From assembly GCA_039636785.1 (NCBI GenBank), contig CP144169.1, forward strand, positions 992,001 to 1,056,000: 64,000 nucleotides of DNA, written 5' to 3'. The stretch is from Micrococcaceae bacterium Sec5.7 (lineage in GTDB: Bacteria > Actinomycetota > Actinomycetes > Actinomycetales > Micrococcaceae). Under the pieces are notes generated by a model, which saw only the letters and a program-made list of their open reading frames with translations, did not search any database and had not been told where the DNA came from. Shown here piece by piece: positions 34,732-44,209 of the stretch; the stretch's first letter is position 1; every line of letters starts with the position of its first letter. The position numbers and the translations under genes were made by a program.

Positions 34732-34757
34732 GGGATGGCCGCCTAGGCGGCCATCCC
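34732..34757. terminator. Terminator of the sigma/CU044_5270 operon
   Basis: Perfect 12-bp stem GGGATGGCCGCC / GGCGGCCATCCC with a TA loop, 13 bp past the stop of the minus-strand operon. Confidence 0.7.
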
Positions 34758-34770
34758 TGGTCGTCAGAGC

Positions 34771-35826
34771 TCAGGGCGCAGCGTTCACCACGGACGTCCG
34801 CACGGATGTCCAGGACATGACAGTTCCGGCAGGGTTGTCAGGGTAATCTTTCTGCAGGACGTTCCGTTCCCCGATCACCAGGCCTGAGGCGGGATCTATG
34901 ATGAGCTCCTGCCGGGATCCTCCATCCGGGGATGGGATGCCGATGGCGGTCCCGGTCCTGCCGTCAACTGTTGCCTGCTTGTCCACGACGGTGACGCCGG
35001 TGATGAGCGCGGCCGCCTTGTAGAGGGCGGCGCGCACGTCGGCGGTGAGGACTCCGCTGCGCAGGCCGTCCGCGATCGTCACGAAGGCCTCTATTTCGGG
35101 AGACTTCCCTGAGCCCTTTGTCCGCTCATAGATGACGTCCAGCAGCGCCCGCGGATCCCTGGGCAGACTACTGGCCTCGGTGAGAGGCGTGCCCTTAACG
35201 ACTGTTTGCTCGTTCCCGTAGAACGCCCCTCTTGGGGCACGAAGAATTCCGACCAGTAGGGGCCGTCCTTCCGTCGGCTGTGCTTTCCTAATTTCGGCTT
35301 CTACTGCCTTGGCCGCTTCACTGGAGAACTGAATAGGGACACGGTCTTCACGGTTCCAGACCCATTCCCCCTCGCGGTCTGCCGGTACATAGACCTGGCC
35401 CCCGGTCTTCTCCAGCCAGGACACGCTTCCCCCAATACCCCCACTGCTTGCGCCGTAGACGGCGGTTGTTTCGATCTTCAGGTACTGGCCGGGCCCAACG
35501 ACCGGGTCGGAGGTCTGGATGGTTGCCGCCGCGGCGTTGTTCAGGACCTCGGCTGCTTCGGCAGTCGCTCCCGGACGGTTGGGCAGGACGACATCGGCCG
35601 CCACGATCGCGCCGACGAGAAAGGCCGCGGCTGCCGAGGCCATCACGATGCGGCGCCGGACGCGGATCGGGCTCACCGTGGCGGGGGCACGCGTGCTCGT
35701 GATGCTCTGGGGACGGGAAGCGGAGCCGACTTTGGCCATGAGTTTGGTGCGGCCGCGGGCCAGCGTGGCCGGCGGGGCGGAGCCGATGTCGCTACGCATT
35801 TCGCGGAGCAGTTGCAAGTCGTTCAT
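34771..35826 (-). CDS. CU044_5270 family protein (membrane partner of ECF sigma)
   Basis: A 351-aa protein from ATG 35826 (MNDLQLLREMRSDIGSAPPA; another ATG lies at 35847). An N-terminal cytoplasmic segment of about 60 residues precedes one transmembrane helix (IVMASAAAAFLVGAIVAADVV), then a roughly 250-residue outer domain. CU044_5270 proteins regularly follow ECF sigma genes in actinobacteria and may act as anti-sigma factors or sensors. It overlaps the sigma gene by 35 bp, so the two are coupled. Confidence 0.75.
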   Translation of the reverse strand: MNDLQLLREMRSDIGSAPPATLARGRTKLMAKVGSASRPQSITSTRAPATVSPIRVRRRIVMASAAAAFLVGAIVAADVVLPNRPGATAEAAEVLNNAAAATIQTSDPVVGPGQYLKIETTAVYGASSGGIGGSVSWLEKTGGQVYVPADREGEWVWNREDRVPIQFSSEAAKAVEAEIRKAQPTEGRPLLVGILRAPRGAFYGNEQTVVKGTPLTEASSLPRDPRALLDVIYERTKGSGKSPEIEAFVTIADGLRSGVLTADVRAALYKAAALITGVTVVDKQATVDGRTGTAIGIPSPDGGSRQELIIDPASGLVIGERNVLQKDYPDNPAGTVMSWTSVRTSVVNAAP

Positions 35827-36388
35827 GGTCGTTCTCCGTTTCATCAAGTATTTCGAGGTTGAGCTGGGTTCGCAGTGTTCGGCGGGCGCGGTTCAGGCGG
35901 GATCGCACGGTTCCCACAGGGACGTCCATGGCCAGGGCGATGCCCTCGTAGGTCAGATCTGCCCAGGCGTAGAGCAGCAACGTTTCGCGGTCGATGGCGG
36001 CCATGGATTTCAGAGTGCGGGCGATGCGTCCGGTCGCCACAACCGCGTCCACCTGGGCGGCAACCCGGTCCGAGGCATCGGCCACGGCTTCCCGTGATGC
36101 CGCCTTCGCTGTGGTTTTCAGCATCTTCGCTTCAGCACGGTGGTGCCGCCGGAGCAGATTCGTGGCGATCCCGAAAAGCCACGGCCGGGCGTCATCCCTG
36201 TCGAGGTCGTAGGTTTCCAGCTGTTCCCAGGCGACCAGAAAGGTTTCGGATGTGACGTCGTCGGCGGCGAAGTCGCCGGCCCGTCTGGCGGCGTATCTGT
36301 AGATGACTGAAGCGTGTCTGTCGTACAACTCCCCGAAAGCTGCGGGGCTGTCCCGGGACCGCCTGATGATGTCGCTGTCTGTGTTCAC
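35792..36388 (-). CDS. ECF RNA polymerase sigma factor
   Basis: A 198-aa sigma-70-like factor. Region 2: SPAAFGELYDRHASVIYRYAARRAG, DDVTSETFLVAWEQLETYD, WLFGIATNLLRRHHR. Region 4: LKSMAAIDRETLLLYAWADLTYEGIALAMDVPVGTVRSRLNRARRTL. I favour GTG 36388; the frame is open to GTG 36448, whose AAGAAGGGGAAG is too far downstream of it to act as its own ribosome site. Coupled with the CU044_5270 gene. Confidence 0.85.
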   Translation of the reverse strand: MNTDSDIIRRSRDSPAAFGELYDRHASVIYRYAARRAGDFAADDVTSETFLVAWEQLETYDLDRDDARPWLFGIATNLLRRHHRAEAKMLKTTAKAASREAVADASDRVAAQVDAVVATGRIARTLKSMAAIDRETLLLYAWADLTYEGIALAMDVPVGTVRSRLNRARRTLRTQLNLEILDETENDHERLATAPRNA

Positions 36389-36484
36389 ACTATGTATTGC
36401 CCGTTGGCCGCAAAAGGGTTCACGGAGCTTCCCCTTCTTGACGCCCACTGGATCTCCATCGAAGCGTACCGGTGACCGATACGG

Positions 36485-36530
36485 GTGAAGACGGCTTCTG
36501 ACATTCCGTGCAGACGACTTCTGAAACTGA
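36485..36530. repeat. 23-bp-spaced GTGCAG repeat, site 1
   Basis: GTGAAGACGGCTTCTGACATTCC followed at a 23-bp period by GTGCAGACGACTTCTGAAA (broken here: GTGCAGACGACTTC). The same two-unit array with the same period occurs at 48376 and 59272, each beside a serine recombinase gene. Here it lies upstream of the sigma gene, with no recombinase near. Confidence 0.55.
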
Positions 36531-36708
36531 CAACTGTCCGAGGTGAAGAATGGTGGACACTTGATGTCTCAATAAGCTAAAGATTCCTAAGACAAACAAG
36601 CATCAAACCACCGAACGCGTTAGCGTAGGCTCATATCAGAGGATCGATGATGAGCCTTGAGTCAGGGAGACATCCTCCCGGGTGGGTGGGAATCACGAAG
36701 GGGATTTT

Positions 36709-37983
36709 GTGACCTCGTTTTCCTACGCGACCGTTCTTAAATCTCACGGTGTGTCACCCCGACTTGCAGCCGTATTTCTCAGCGCTGTACCGATCGGCAT
36801 GTTGGCGCTGACCATGGTACTAACAGTAGAACGATGGACCGGTTCACTAGCTGCGGCGGGAACGGTAAGTGCTCTCTTTAGCTTGGGCAATGCCTGCGGG
36901 CTGGGTTTCCAAGGTGCCCTCATGGGCCGTCTGGGTTCCCGGATAGTGATTGGGATCGCGGGTGGGGCCTGTGCAGCAAGTATCGCTGCTTTCGTGATGA
37001 TAGGAAACGCCGGTGGGCCTGTATCGCTGATTGCGGCACTGGCTTTAATAGCCGGTGTTAGTATTCCAGCGGTAACGTCCGCGGTGCGGGCGGTTCTACC
37101 GGAACTTCTGGATGGAGAAGACGACAAGACAGCTTCATATGCTCTCCTTTCCGTCCTTTTCCAAGCCGCAGTAACCATTGGCCCCCTCATCGTCAGTGCC
37201 TGTTTGATCTTCGCGACTCCTGATACAGCCGGAGTCATCGCTGCCGTTGTCATCGCAGCGGCTTGTCTTCTGTTCGTAAGACAACAGCCCCCGGCTCGCC
37301 CCCACGTCAAACGTGATGAGGTATCCTCGAAAAAACCAAAGTGGCCATCGGGCCTGGTCACTGTTCTGGGGACGACTTCCGCAATAGGAGTTGTATCCGG
37401 AGTGTTCATAGTGGCATTGCCCGCGATAACTACGCGCGCAGACGCCCCGGCACTTTCCGGTTTGTTGTTTGCATTCCTAGCCATTGGCGAAGTCGTCGGA
37501 GCATTCGTCTACGGCGCACGCACATGGCCTTGGCCCAGACGTGAGCAGTTGGGCGTGTTCCTCATCGGAGCCACAGTGGTTTTCAGCCTGGCAGTGCTTG
37601 CATCGCTATGGCCGTATTCGCTGGTCCCAGCAATGTTTCTTTGCGGCATGGCAATCGCACCGATCTCGATCATCCTCTCGACACTTCTCGATGATGTCGT
37701 TGAGCCCGGTGAACTAGCCAGAGCGTATTCCCTGATGGTCGCCGTGAGCCTGGTCGCGACGGCCGCAGCATCAGCTCTGACAGGTGCCTTGGCTTCGATC
37801 GCCTCTTCGCCGATGCTACTGCTCTTCATCGTCCCAGCTGCGATCAGTTTCTCTTATGCGTGGAGCCGATGGCGGCGGGACACTCTTCTTTCGGGTGCCA
37901 AGTCGCCAGCTAGTTCTTCGGCTGATGTGTTGCAGAATGAACTGCCGAATGCATCTTTCGAAAGCGGTCGTCAGGATATGTAG
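36709..37983 (+). CDS. MFS transporter
   Basis: A 424-aa permease; GTG 36709 has AAGGGG five bases upstream and is preferred to the frame opening at 36682. Twelve hydrophobic segments; the loop after helix 2 reads GALMGRLGSRIVIGIAGG, the typical MFS motif A position. A central cytoplasmic loop (RPHVKRDEVSSKKPKW) separates halves. Substrate unknown. Its 3' end overlaps a glycosyltransferase fragment on the other strand, a sign of rearrangement. Confidence 0.8.
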   Translation: MTSFSYATVLKSHGVSPRLAAVFLSAVPIGMLALTMVLTVERWTGSLAAAGTVSALFSLGNACGLGFQGALMGRLGSRIVIGIAGGACAASIAAFVMIGNAGGPVSLIAALALIAGVSIPAVTSAVRAVLPELLDGEDDKTASYALLSVLFQAAVTIGPLIVSACLIFATPDTAGVIAAVVIAAACLLFVRQQPPARPHVKRDEVSSKKPKWPSGLVTVLGTTSAIGVVSGVFIVALPAITTRADAPALSGLLFAFLAIGEVVGAFVYGARTWPWPRREQLGVFLIGATVVFSLAVLASLWPYSLVPAMFLCGMAIAPISIILSTLLDDVVEPGELARAYSLMVAVSLVATAAASALTGALASIASSPMLLLFIVPAAISFSYAWSRWRRDTLLSGAKSPASSSADVLQNELPNASFESGRQDM

Positions 37984-38126
37984 CCTGCCATGGCTTAGTT
38001 GGACCGACAAAATGTACGATTCTATTCTCCGTTAGGATTTGTTGTTGCTGGCTGTCGGGCAACCTTTTTCGATCTTCGCCCAGCAAATAATTCCACTGAG
38101 AATCTAACCTGAACCAGCGTCCGTCT
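37910..38126 (-). pseudogene. GT8-like glycosyltransferase, C-terminal fragment
   Basis: Minus-strand sequence reads DGRWFRLDSQWNYLL, then ILTENRIVHFVGPTKPWQATY, which is the closing pattern of family 8 glycosyltransferases (WN... IHF.G..KPW). Everything upstream is cut by the end of IS 3 at 38127. The remaining about 70 codons overlap the end of the MFS gene. Remnant only. Confidence 0.6.
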
Positions 38127-38195
38127 GGGTCTGCCCAAGGTTTGATTGACATCTGATTTGTGAGTTTTTGGCTCGCAAGTGAAAGGATGTTGAAC

Positions 38196-38480
38196 ATGCC
38201 TAAAGCTTTTCCTGAAGAGTTCCGCCGTGATGTGGTCGCGGTGGCCCGCAAGGGCGAATCATCCCTGGTCCAGATCGCGAAGGACTTTGGTGTTTCCCCG
38301 GCCGCCCTGCATCGGTGGTTGAAGATCGCTGACGTGCAGGACGGGGTGGTTCCCGGGGTAACGAAGGAAGAATCCGTCGAGCTGCGTGAGGCGAAGAAAC
38401 GCATCAGGCTCCTCGAGCAGGAGGCGGAGGTGATGCGCCGGGCGGTGGCGTACCTCTCCCGTGATGTCAACCCAAAATGA
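38196..38480 (+). CDS. IS3 transposase OrfA (IS 3)
   Basis: A 94-aa protein: PKAFPEEFRRDVVAVARKG, FGVSPAALHRWLKIAD helix-turn-helix and ELREAKKRIRLLEQEAEVMRR zipper. GTGAAAGG upstream of ATG 38196. Stop overlaps orfB start as ATGA. Confidence 0.88.
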   Translation: MPKAFPEEFRRDVVAVARKGESSLVQIAKDFGVSPAALHRWLKIADVQDGVVPGVTKEESVELREAKKRIRLLEQEAEVMRRAVAYLSRDVNPK

Positions 38481-39772
38481 TGTACCCGCTGGTCCTTGAA
38501 CTGGCCGCCCCGGAAGCCCCTGTGCGGGTGCCGGTCGCGGTGACCTGCCGGGTACTGGGATTCTCCCGCCAAGCCTTCTACCAGTGGTGTGCGAACCCTG
38601 TCAGCGATCGGGACTGGGAGGAAGCCCACCTGGTCAATGCCGCCTTGGATGTCCATGCTGAGGATCCCACGTTCGGGTACCGGCTAATCCATGACGAACT
38701 CGTCCACGAGCTGGGGCTGGTGGCTTCCGAGACCAGGGTGGGGCGGCTGTGCAGCGAGAACAGGATCCTCTCGGTCATTCACCGCCGGCGCGGCACGGGA
38801 AAGAAAGCCGGCCCGCCCGTCCACGACGACCACGTCCGGCGCGACTTCACCGCCACGGTGCCGAACCTGTTGTGGCTGACGGACATCACCGAGCACCACA
38901 CCGGCGAGGGCAAGCTGTACCTGTGTGCGGTCAAGGACGTGTTCTCCAACAGGATTGTGGGCTACTCCATCGATTCACGGATGAAGGCCTCCTTGGCTGT
39001 TGACGCGCTCCGGGCCGCGATTAGTCAACGCGCACCGCAAGGAACCCTCATACATTCCGATTATGCCGAGGAAGTCGTTAAGCCGAGGACTGGCTCTGTG
39101 GGCCCGTATTTCCGGGGGTTTGTGCCTTGTTCCTCGGCTTAATGTTTCGTGGGTCATCTGGAGTGTCGAACTTTTGTAGGTTGTTGTCGCCAGACCAATT
39201 CTCGTCAGTGAGACTGGCTGATGGAGGAATCGGCGGTATCCAGCCATATTTCGCCATGCCCAGCGTGACGAATGTATGAAGGCGTAAACGGTGGGGATAC
39301 CTTCGCGATGGAGAGGGGCCAAAGAGCGCCTAATCGTTAAGCCGAGAAAACTACCCCGGAGTCCCGAAACGACGTCGCAACAAGCCCGACATTCGGCTTA
39401 ACGATTTCCTCGGCTTAATCCGAGTTAAGCCGAATTCGGCTTAACTCTGACAGAGGCTCACAATTCCGGTCCAAGAAATACACCCGCTTGATAAGCACAG
39501 CGGGCTTGCAGGGCTCCATGGGACGGGTCGGGGCATGCGCAGACAACGCCGCCATGGAAAGTTTCTTCTCCCTGCTGCAAAAGAACGTGCTGAACCAAAA
39601 ACGCTGGGAAACCCGGGAGGAACTACGCCTGGCCATCGTGGTCTGGATCGAGAAAACCTACCACCGCCGACGCCGCCAACGACGACTCGGCAAGCTAACA
39701 CCGATCGAGTTTGAGACAATAAACAAGACCTCTCAACCGGTCGCCGAAATATCAGCCCAAACTGTCAACTAA
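38477..39772 (+). pseudogene. IS3 transposase OrfB (IS 3), split at HSD|RGSQF
   Basis: Starts ATG 38477. First catalytic Asp in LTDITEHHTGEG; second in GTLIHSD ending at 39061, after which the inserted element adds YAEEVVKPRTGS and a stop. Resumes as SDRGSQFRSKKYTRL, catalytic Glu in DNAAMESFFSLLQ, ends at 39772. A third, clearly different IS3 transposase broken at the same codon. Confidence 0.9.
39061..39444 (+). mobile_element. 384-bp site-specific element, copy 3 (forward core)
   Basis: Same orientation as copy 1 and, by eye, the same sequence over all 384 bp, including spacer TCCGAG and the 20-bp palindrome. Left flank is TTCCGA and right flank CTCTGA: both encode His-Ser-Asp, with different wobble bases. 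The right flank equals the end-1 spacer seen in copies 1 and 2, while the left flank is unique, so it is probably the original target. Confidence 0.93.
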
Positions 39773-39787
39773 ACCTTGGGCAGACCC

Positions 39788-39979
39788 CTCATGGGTCTCG
39801 CCGTAGGGGATGTCAGAATCCAGTTCCACAGTGAAGTGGCTGTGACTGTGGCGTGTGATTACGATCCCCTCTCTTCGCCGCTCCGTACTTTGCCTTTGGG
39901 CCCTAACAACGGCTTCCTCGATCTGCTGCTCCATGTCTGCTGAAGATATGGCGTGTATGACGCAAACAACCTCGTTCAT
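39788..39979 (-). pseudogene. Small orphan protein truncated by IS 3
   Basis: ATG 39979 opens MNEVVCVIHAISSADMEQQI, and the frame reaches the end of IS 3 at 39787 after GETHE. The segment GIVITRHSHSHFTVELDSDIPYG resembles GISVTRLAPARFEVCLDSEVPCG in the protein at 60083-60688, so both may share a small domain. Family not recognised. Confidence 0.55.
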
Positions 39980-40058
39980 ATTCGGTCTCTCTTAGAGTTC
40001 TTGTCTGTTTCGAATCCAGCCACCGTCGTTGCCGTGAGGTCGACACTCCGATGCGGAA

Positions 40059-40098
40059 GGCGGGGCGATCGGCTGGGTTTGCTCCCGATCGCCCCGCC
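40059..40098. terminator. Terminator of the sugar operon
   Basis: GGCGGGGCGATCGG pairs with CCGATCGCCCCGCC across a short loop, about 90 bp past the stop of the ribokinase-like gene. Strong GC-rich hairpin. Confidence 0.75.
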
Positions 40099-40187
40099 CG
40101 CTTCGATGTGAGGTTCCTCCAGATGTCTTTCAGTATCTGCACATACTCAGGCCTGTGCCGGGGTAACTGAGTGGTGCGGCTCCACCT

Positions 40188-41045
40188 CTACCGGGCGAGG
40201 CGATCCAGTTGAACGATTCGGGCAGCTTCGGCGTTTGCGTGCGTGACGGCGTCGATGAGCTCGGCACCGAGGGCAAGGTGGGCGGCGAGGGTGCCTGTGA
40301 AAGTATCGCCAGCGCCTGTCGTGTCTTTGACCGGAACGTCCAGTCCTGGGATGTGACCTGTTTGTCGTTGGTCGACTACCCATGCCCCGCTGCTGCCACC
40401 CGTTACTACAACGGACTTTGCTTGGGCGGCCAGTAGTTGTGCAAGTTCGGATCCTGTATGAAGACCGTGCGCGGCGCCCAGCAGTTCCTCTGCTTCGGTT
40501 CGGTTCAGGACGAGGGGGTCTGCGGATTTCAGGAGGACCGGAGGAATGTCCGCCACTGGGCTCGGGTTCAGGATAAACCTGGCATCGTTCTTCACACACC
40601 AGCTTTCGGCGGCTGCTACGGATTCGATCGGGATCTCAAGCTGACACATGACGACGCTGGGTCCTTCAGCTGTGAGTGCCTGACCGACGTGGTCAGGTTG
40701 CAATGCGCTGTTCGCCATCGGGAGCACGATGATGGAGTTCTCCCCTTCGGGGGTGACGACTACAATGGCGCGCCCTGTTGGAAGGTCCACGCGCCGCAAC
40801 TGTCCGATGCCCACAGCGCCACTTAATAGCCGATCGGTGAGGTCCTTGCCCGCTGTGTCCGTCCCGACAGCTCCGATGAACGACGTGGTCGTGATCCGTG
40901 CAGAGGCGGTGGCTTGGTTGAGGCCCTTGCCGCCGGGGGTCTCGGAGTAAGCAGACCCAAGGACCGTCTCACCGGCTTCAGGGGGCCGGCCAACTTCAAT
41001 GACAAGGTCAAGGTTGGCCGATCCGACTACGGCGACGTTACTCAC
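40188..41045 (-). CDS. Ribokinase-like PfkB family sugar kinase
   Basis: A 285-aa kinase. First PfkB signature in GGKGLNQATASAR, second in DTTGAGDTFTGTLAAHL with the catalytic Asp of GAGD; VGSANLDLVIEVGRPPEAGET opening fits ribokinases. It phosphorylates a free sugar, probably ribose or a similar pentose. Start overlaps the ADP-ribosylglycohydrolase stop by 4 bp, so the hydrolase and kinase are coupled. Last gene of the operon, slightly shorter than the usual about 300 aa. Confidence 0.87.
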   Translation of the reverse strand: MSNVAVVGSANLDLVIEVGRPPEAGETVLGSAYSETPGGKGLNQATASARITTTSFIGAVGTDTAGKDLTDRLLSGAVGIGQLRRVDLPTGRAIVVVTPEGENSIIVLPMANSALQPDHVGQALTAEGPSVVMCQLEIPIESVAAAESWCVKNDARFILNPSPVADIPPVLLKSADPLVLNRTEAEELLGAAHGLHTGSELAQLLAAQAKSVVVTGGSSGAWVVDQRQTGHIPGLDVPVKDTTGAGDTFTGTLAAHLALGAELIDAVTHANAEAARIVQLDRLAR

Positions 41046-43219
41046 AACGAAGCGTCCGCTTCGATCTGCAGGTCCATACGGGCCACCTCGGCTTCGACCG
41101 AGGGGACCAGAGGTTCAACGTTCACCTCGTCGCAGCCAACGCGACCGGCCTCGCAAGCAACTGCCACCCCGCCTGTACGCAGCGGTCGCAAGTCATCCGA
41201 AGCCGAAAGCATAAGCGTCCCGTCAACGAATCCGTGCAGGCTTCCCCCGTTCACTTCCAGCCGTAGGCGTACCTGCTCCTCGGGGCGCCAGTGGAACGGG
41301 GCCCGGGCGAGGACGCGGTCTTCCCCGTCGCGTTTGATCAGCTGCAGTTCGCCACCGCGGTCGCACCGCAGGAGGTAATACCGCTGAAGGCCTTGCACTC
41401 TGGCGGCAATTCCCATGCTGTCAGCCATGTGCGGGGTGAGTGCGGCCTCGACGGCATAGTCCTGCCAGTCAAGTGACCCCGTAATCATCACGCGTCGTTC
41501 TCTGGTGTTTGCGATGAGACGGAAGCTTTCAGGCCATTGCCATTCCTGGTGATCCAGGTTGTCAACCCAAGCGCGGCGCCACATGGTGCCGCCGTCGGCC
41601 GGCCGGCGCAGGCTGATGGTCGGGATCCCGGACCAGTCGACCCGGTCAAGGAAGAGGCGGGCGATCTTGCCGGGGCGCGGCCGGACCATTATTCCGATGT
41701 CGGCGATTGGCTGGCCTGAGGTGTCGGGAATGATCCAAGAGAGGGAGTTCCGTCCTTCGGTGACGGCCTGAGCCGGCCCTTGTACCTCCACCAGCTCGTC
41801 CTCGCCGTTGTAGTGACGCACGAAAGCGGTCACGTCGGTGATGGTGTCGAAGTCATCGGAGGCGACGAGGAACTCCATTGTCATTTCCTGGCCGCTGTAG
41901 ATGGTCGGAGAGACGTCAAGGGCGTAACCGCCTGGCATTGTGCGGGCTTCCGGGGGAATGAACGTTGGGGTAGCAACCGATATTGGTTCGCTGCCAGTAA
42001 TAAGCAGCCCGCGCTCCCCGGACGAGTCAGGGAGCTCTGCGTTGCACACCGATCCCGCGCCCGGAACAGTGAACCCCTGCATGGACCCGGGAAAGGAGAA
42101 GTGGAACCGAGCGCCGTTTTTCGGAGCCAGGGGTTCGAGCCCGACTGCGGCGCGGGCAATATTGGTGATCCGCAGGGATTCCAGAACGACGTCAGTTATT
42201 CCGCTTCCGGCGTCGGCAGTTGGCACGTAGATTCGGTCGGCGACGGGGCCGCGCCAGTCGTGCCCTGCCTCGAGTCCCGCGAGACCGTGCATGATGCCGA
42301 TCAAGCATCCGAGATTGCCGGAATTGCAATCGGTGTCCCATCCTGCGGTGTTGACGATCATCATGGATCGGGAGAAGTCGCCGTTTCCGTAGAGGAACGC
42401 AAGGATGATGAGACCGTGGTTGGGCACCATGTGGCAGTTACCGCCATAGAGCTCGTAACCGTAGCTGGCCTGGAGGTTCTCCCGGGCCTTCCGCCAGTTC
42501 GGTTCCGTGTCGTGCCAGCGGCGGATGTCCGCGATCATCATGGCGATGACGCTGTCGGTCGGGATCTGAGCCAGGCCCGCTTCGATAATGGTGTTGATGT
42601 CTGCTGTTGCAAAAGCCATCGATTCCATGGCCGCAAGCATTTGTGCGCCGTAGATCGCTTCACCGTCGTGGCTGACGGTGGAGGCCCGTCGGGCGAGTTC
42701 GGCAGCGAGTTTGGGGGACCCGGGTGCAATCATCGCCCAGCCGTCGATGAAGATCTGTGAACCGATTTGCTCGGCGACGGTCTTGCTGTTGAGTTCGATG
42801 GAGCCGGAGTAGGGCGGCTGGTAGCCGTCCTTGAGGCGCATGTATGCGGTGTGTTCTGTGGAGTTCCCTACACCGCCCCACCAGAGAACTGACCGGTTCT
42901 CGATCAGGTAATTGAGCCAGCATGCGGCGACGTCCATCGCGCTGGTGTCGTACCCCCGACCGCTGTCTTCAGCGGCACGGAGGAACGTCACCGTTCCTGC
43001 GATGTCATCGTCTGTGACGATAAGCGGCACGCCCAGCTTGTCGTGCACGTAGTACTCGATGTCCCCGAGTCGCTCTTGGATGCTTTCATAGGTCCAGTTT
43101 TCGACGGGACGTCCGAGATACACGCCGATGACTTTTCCGAGCAGGCCAGCATAGACCTGCTCAGCGTATCCCGCTCCAGCTATGATGCTGGGGCTCTCGT
43201 TGATTGCGTTGTCGTTCAT
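41042..43219 (-). CDS. ADP-ribosylglycohydrolase family protein with C-terminal beta-sandwich
   Basis: A 725-aa protein. N-terminal about 350 residues form a DraG-type fold: GLLGKVIGVYLGRPVENW, metal ligands in TDDDIAG, and the distal AGWDTDCNSGNLGCLIG in place of the usual GGDTDT motif. The remaining half is beta-rich; the end (YAVEAALTPHMADSMGIAARVQGLQRYYLLR) looks like a LamG/3-keto-glycoside-hydrolase type lectin domain. No signal peptide, so cytoplasmic. Family enzymes cleave N- or O-glycosidic bonds of ADP-ribose; with a sugar ABC importer and ribokinase the likely job is hydrolysing an imported riboside-like compound. Confidence 0.8.
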   Translation of the reverse strand: MNDNAINESPSIIAGAGYAEQVYAGLLGKVIGVYLGRPVENWTYESIQERLGDIEYYVHDKLGVPLIVTDDDIAGTVTFLRAAEDSGRGYDTSAMDVAACWLNYLIENRSVLWWGGVGNSTEHTAYMRLKDGYQPPYSGSIELNSKTVAEQIGSQIFIDGWAMIAPGSPKLAAELARRASTVSHDGEAIYGAQMLAAMESMAFATADINTIIEAGLAQIPTDSVIAMMIADIRRWHDTEPNWRKARENLQASYGYELYGGNCHMVPNHGLIILAFLYGNGDFSRSMMIVNTAGWDTDCNSGNLGCLIGIMHGLAGLEAGHDWRGPVADRIYVPTADAGSGITDVVLESLRITNIARAAVGLEPLAPKNGARFHFSFPGSMQGFTVPGAGSVCNAELPDSSGERGLLITGSEPISVATPTFIPPEARTMPGGYALDVSPTIYSGQEMTMEFLVASDDFDTITDVTAFVRHYNGEDELVEVQGPAQAVTEGRNSLSWIIPDTSGQPIADIGIMVRPRPGKIARLFLDRVDWSGIPTISLRRPADGGTMWRRAWVDNLDHQEWQWPESFRLIANTRERRVMITGSLDWQDYAVEAALTPHMADSMGIAARVQGLQRYYLLRCDRGGELQLIKRDGEDRVLARAPFHWRPEEQVRLRLEVNGGSLHGFVDGTLMLSASDDLRPLRTGGVAVACEAGRVGCDEVNVEPLVPSVEAEVARMDLQIEADASL

Positions 43220-43321
43220 TAAGTTGCTCCAGTTGGTGGATTTGGTTCGTCTGTCGACGACGTCCGAGGTTGTACCAGGCGTCGGAGGGCGCCGATGGTC
43301 CGGGGTGGAAACGGCCGTGGT

Positions 43322-44209
43322 CTATCCCTTGAGGCCGCCAGATGCCATTCCACTGATGAAACGTCGCTGCATCAGAAGGAACAGAATGACGACGGGGATG
43401 ATCATGACCACACCGGCGGCGTTCACAAGCCCGTAGAGTTGCGTGTTCCCTTGGCTGAACTGCAAAAAGGCTGCTGCGATGGGGAGTTGGGATGGGGTTT
43501 GCATGAACGTAACGGCGAAGAAGAGTTCGTTGTAGGCGCCGAGGGCGGTGATCAGGCCGACCGTGAGGAATCCGGGTCTGGCAAGGGGCAGGATGACTCT
43601 CGTGGCGATCTGCCATTCGTTGGCACCGTCTATGCGGGCTGCCTCATCCAGCTCGCGGGGAAGGCCGACGAGGAAGGTCCGCAAGAGCAGGGTCGCGAAT
43701 GGGGTGTTGAGCGCGATGTAGATAATGATCAGGCCGGGCAGGGTGTCAATCAGTCCAAGGTTTGACCAAAGGAAAAAGAGCGGAACGAGGAAGAGTTGCA
43801 CGGGTAAGGAAATCACGATGAAGAAGTATGACCCGAAAGCTTTCTTGAAGGGCAGGTCCAGTCGCGCCAGTGAGTAGCTGGCCAGGCCGGCGCAGATCCA
43901 CACACCGATGACAGTTCCGATAACGAGGACGAGGCTATTGAGCATGCCCTGGCCGAGGTTACCCGTTTCCCAGGCGGTGGAGTAGTTGCCCCAGTCGATG
44001 GTTTCGGGAGGTCCGAGTGGGTTCTGTCCAAGTTCCAAGCCGCTTTTCAGGGAGTTGAAGAGCAGGACGAGCAGGGGCAGGCCGGCGAAAAGGGCGAGTA
44101 GCGTCAGCCACGTGTATGAGGCCGGTGTGCGGCCTATACCGCCGGGGCGCGAATCGGATCGCTGGCTCTGGCGGCGCAGCCGACGCATGATGCTGGTATC
44201 TAGGCTCAA
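43322..44209 (-). CDS. Carbohydrate ABC transporter permease (MalG type)
   Basis: A 295-aa inner-membrane protein with six helices and the EAA loop ELDEAARIDGANEWQIATRVILPLARPG that docks the ATPase. Overlaps the MalF-type gene by 4 bp. Together they form the translocation channel for the substrate bound by the lipoprotein at 45177. No ATPase gene is present; a shared MsiK-like ATPase encoded elsewhere is the usual solution in actinobacteria. Confidence 0.92.
   Translation of the reverse strand: MSLDTSIMRRLRRQSQRSDSRPGGIGRTPASYTWLTLLALFAGLPLLVLLFNSLKSGLELGQNPLGPPETIDWGNYSTAWETGNLGQGMLNSLVLVIGTVIGVWICAGLASYSLARLDLPFKKAFGSYFFIVISLPVQLFLVPLFFLWSNLGLIDTLPGLIIIYIALNTPFATLLLRTFLVGLPRELDEAARIDGANEWQIATRVILPLARPGFLTVGLITALGAYNELFFAVTFMQTPSQLPIAAAFLQFSQGNTQLYGLVNAAGVVMIIPVVILFLLMQRRFISGMASGGLKG

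Larger units (their letters stand above)
38127..39787 (+). mobile_element. IS3-family insertion sequence 3 (interrupted)
   Basis: Terminal inverted repeats about 25 bp (GGGTCTGCCCAAGGTTT at 38127 and its complement ending 39787, inner TTGACA). Carries orfA and orfB in ATGA overlap and the third copy of the 384-bp element. Flanks belong to two unrelated genes (GT8 fragment left, small orphan right), so DNA was lost or joined here. Confidence 0.87.

Noticed and set aside
41780..42760. 326-aa plus-strand frame under the DraG-like gene
   Set aside because: Antisense shadow of a gene with recognisable catalytic motifs.
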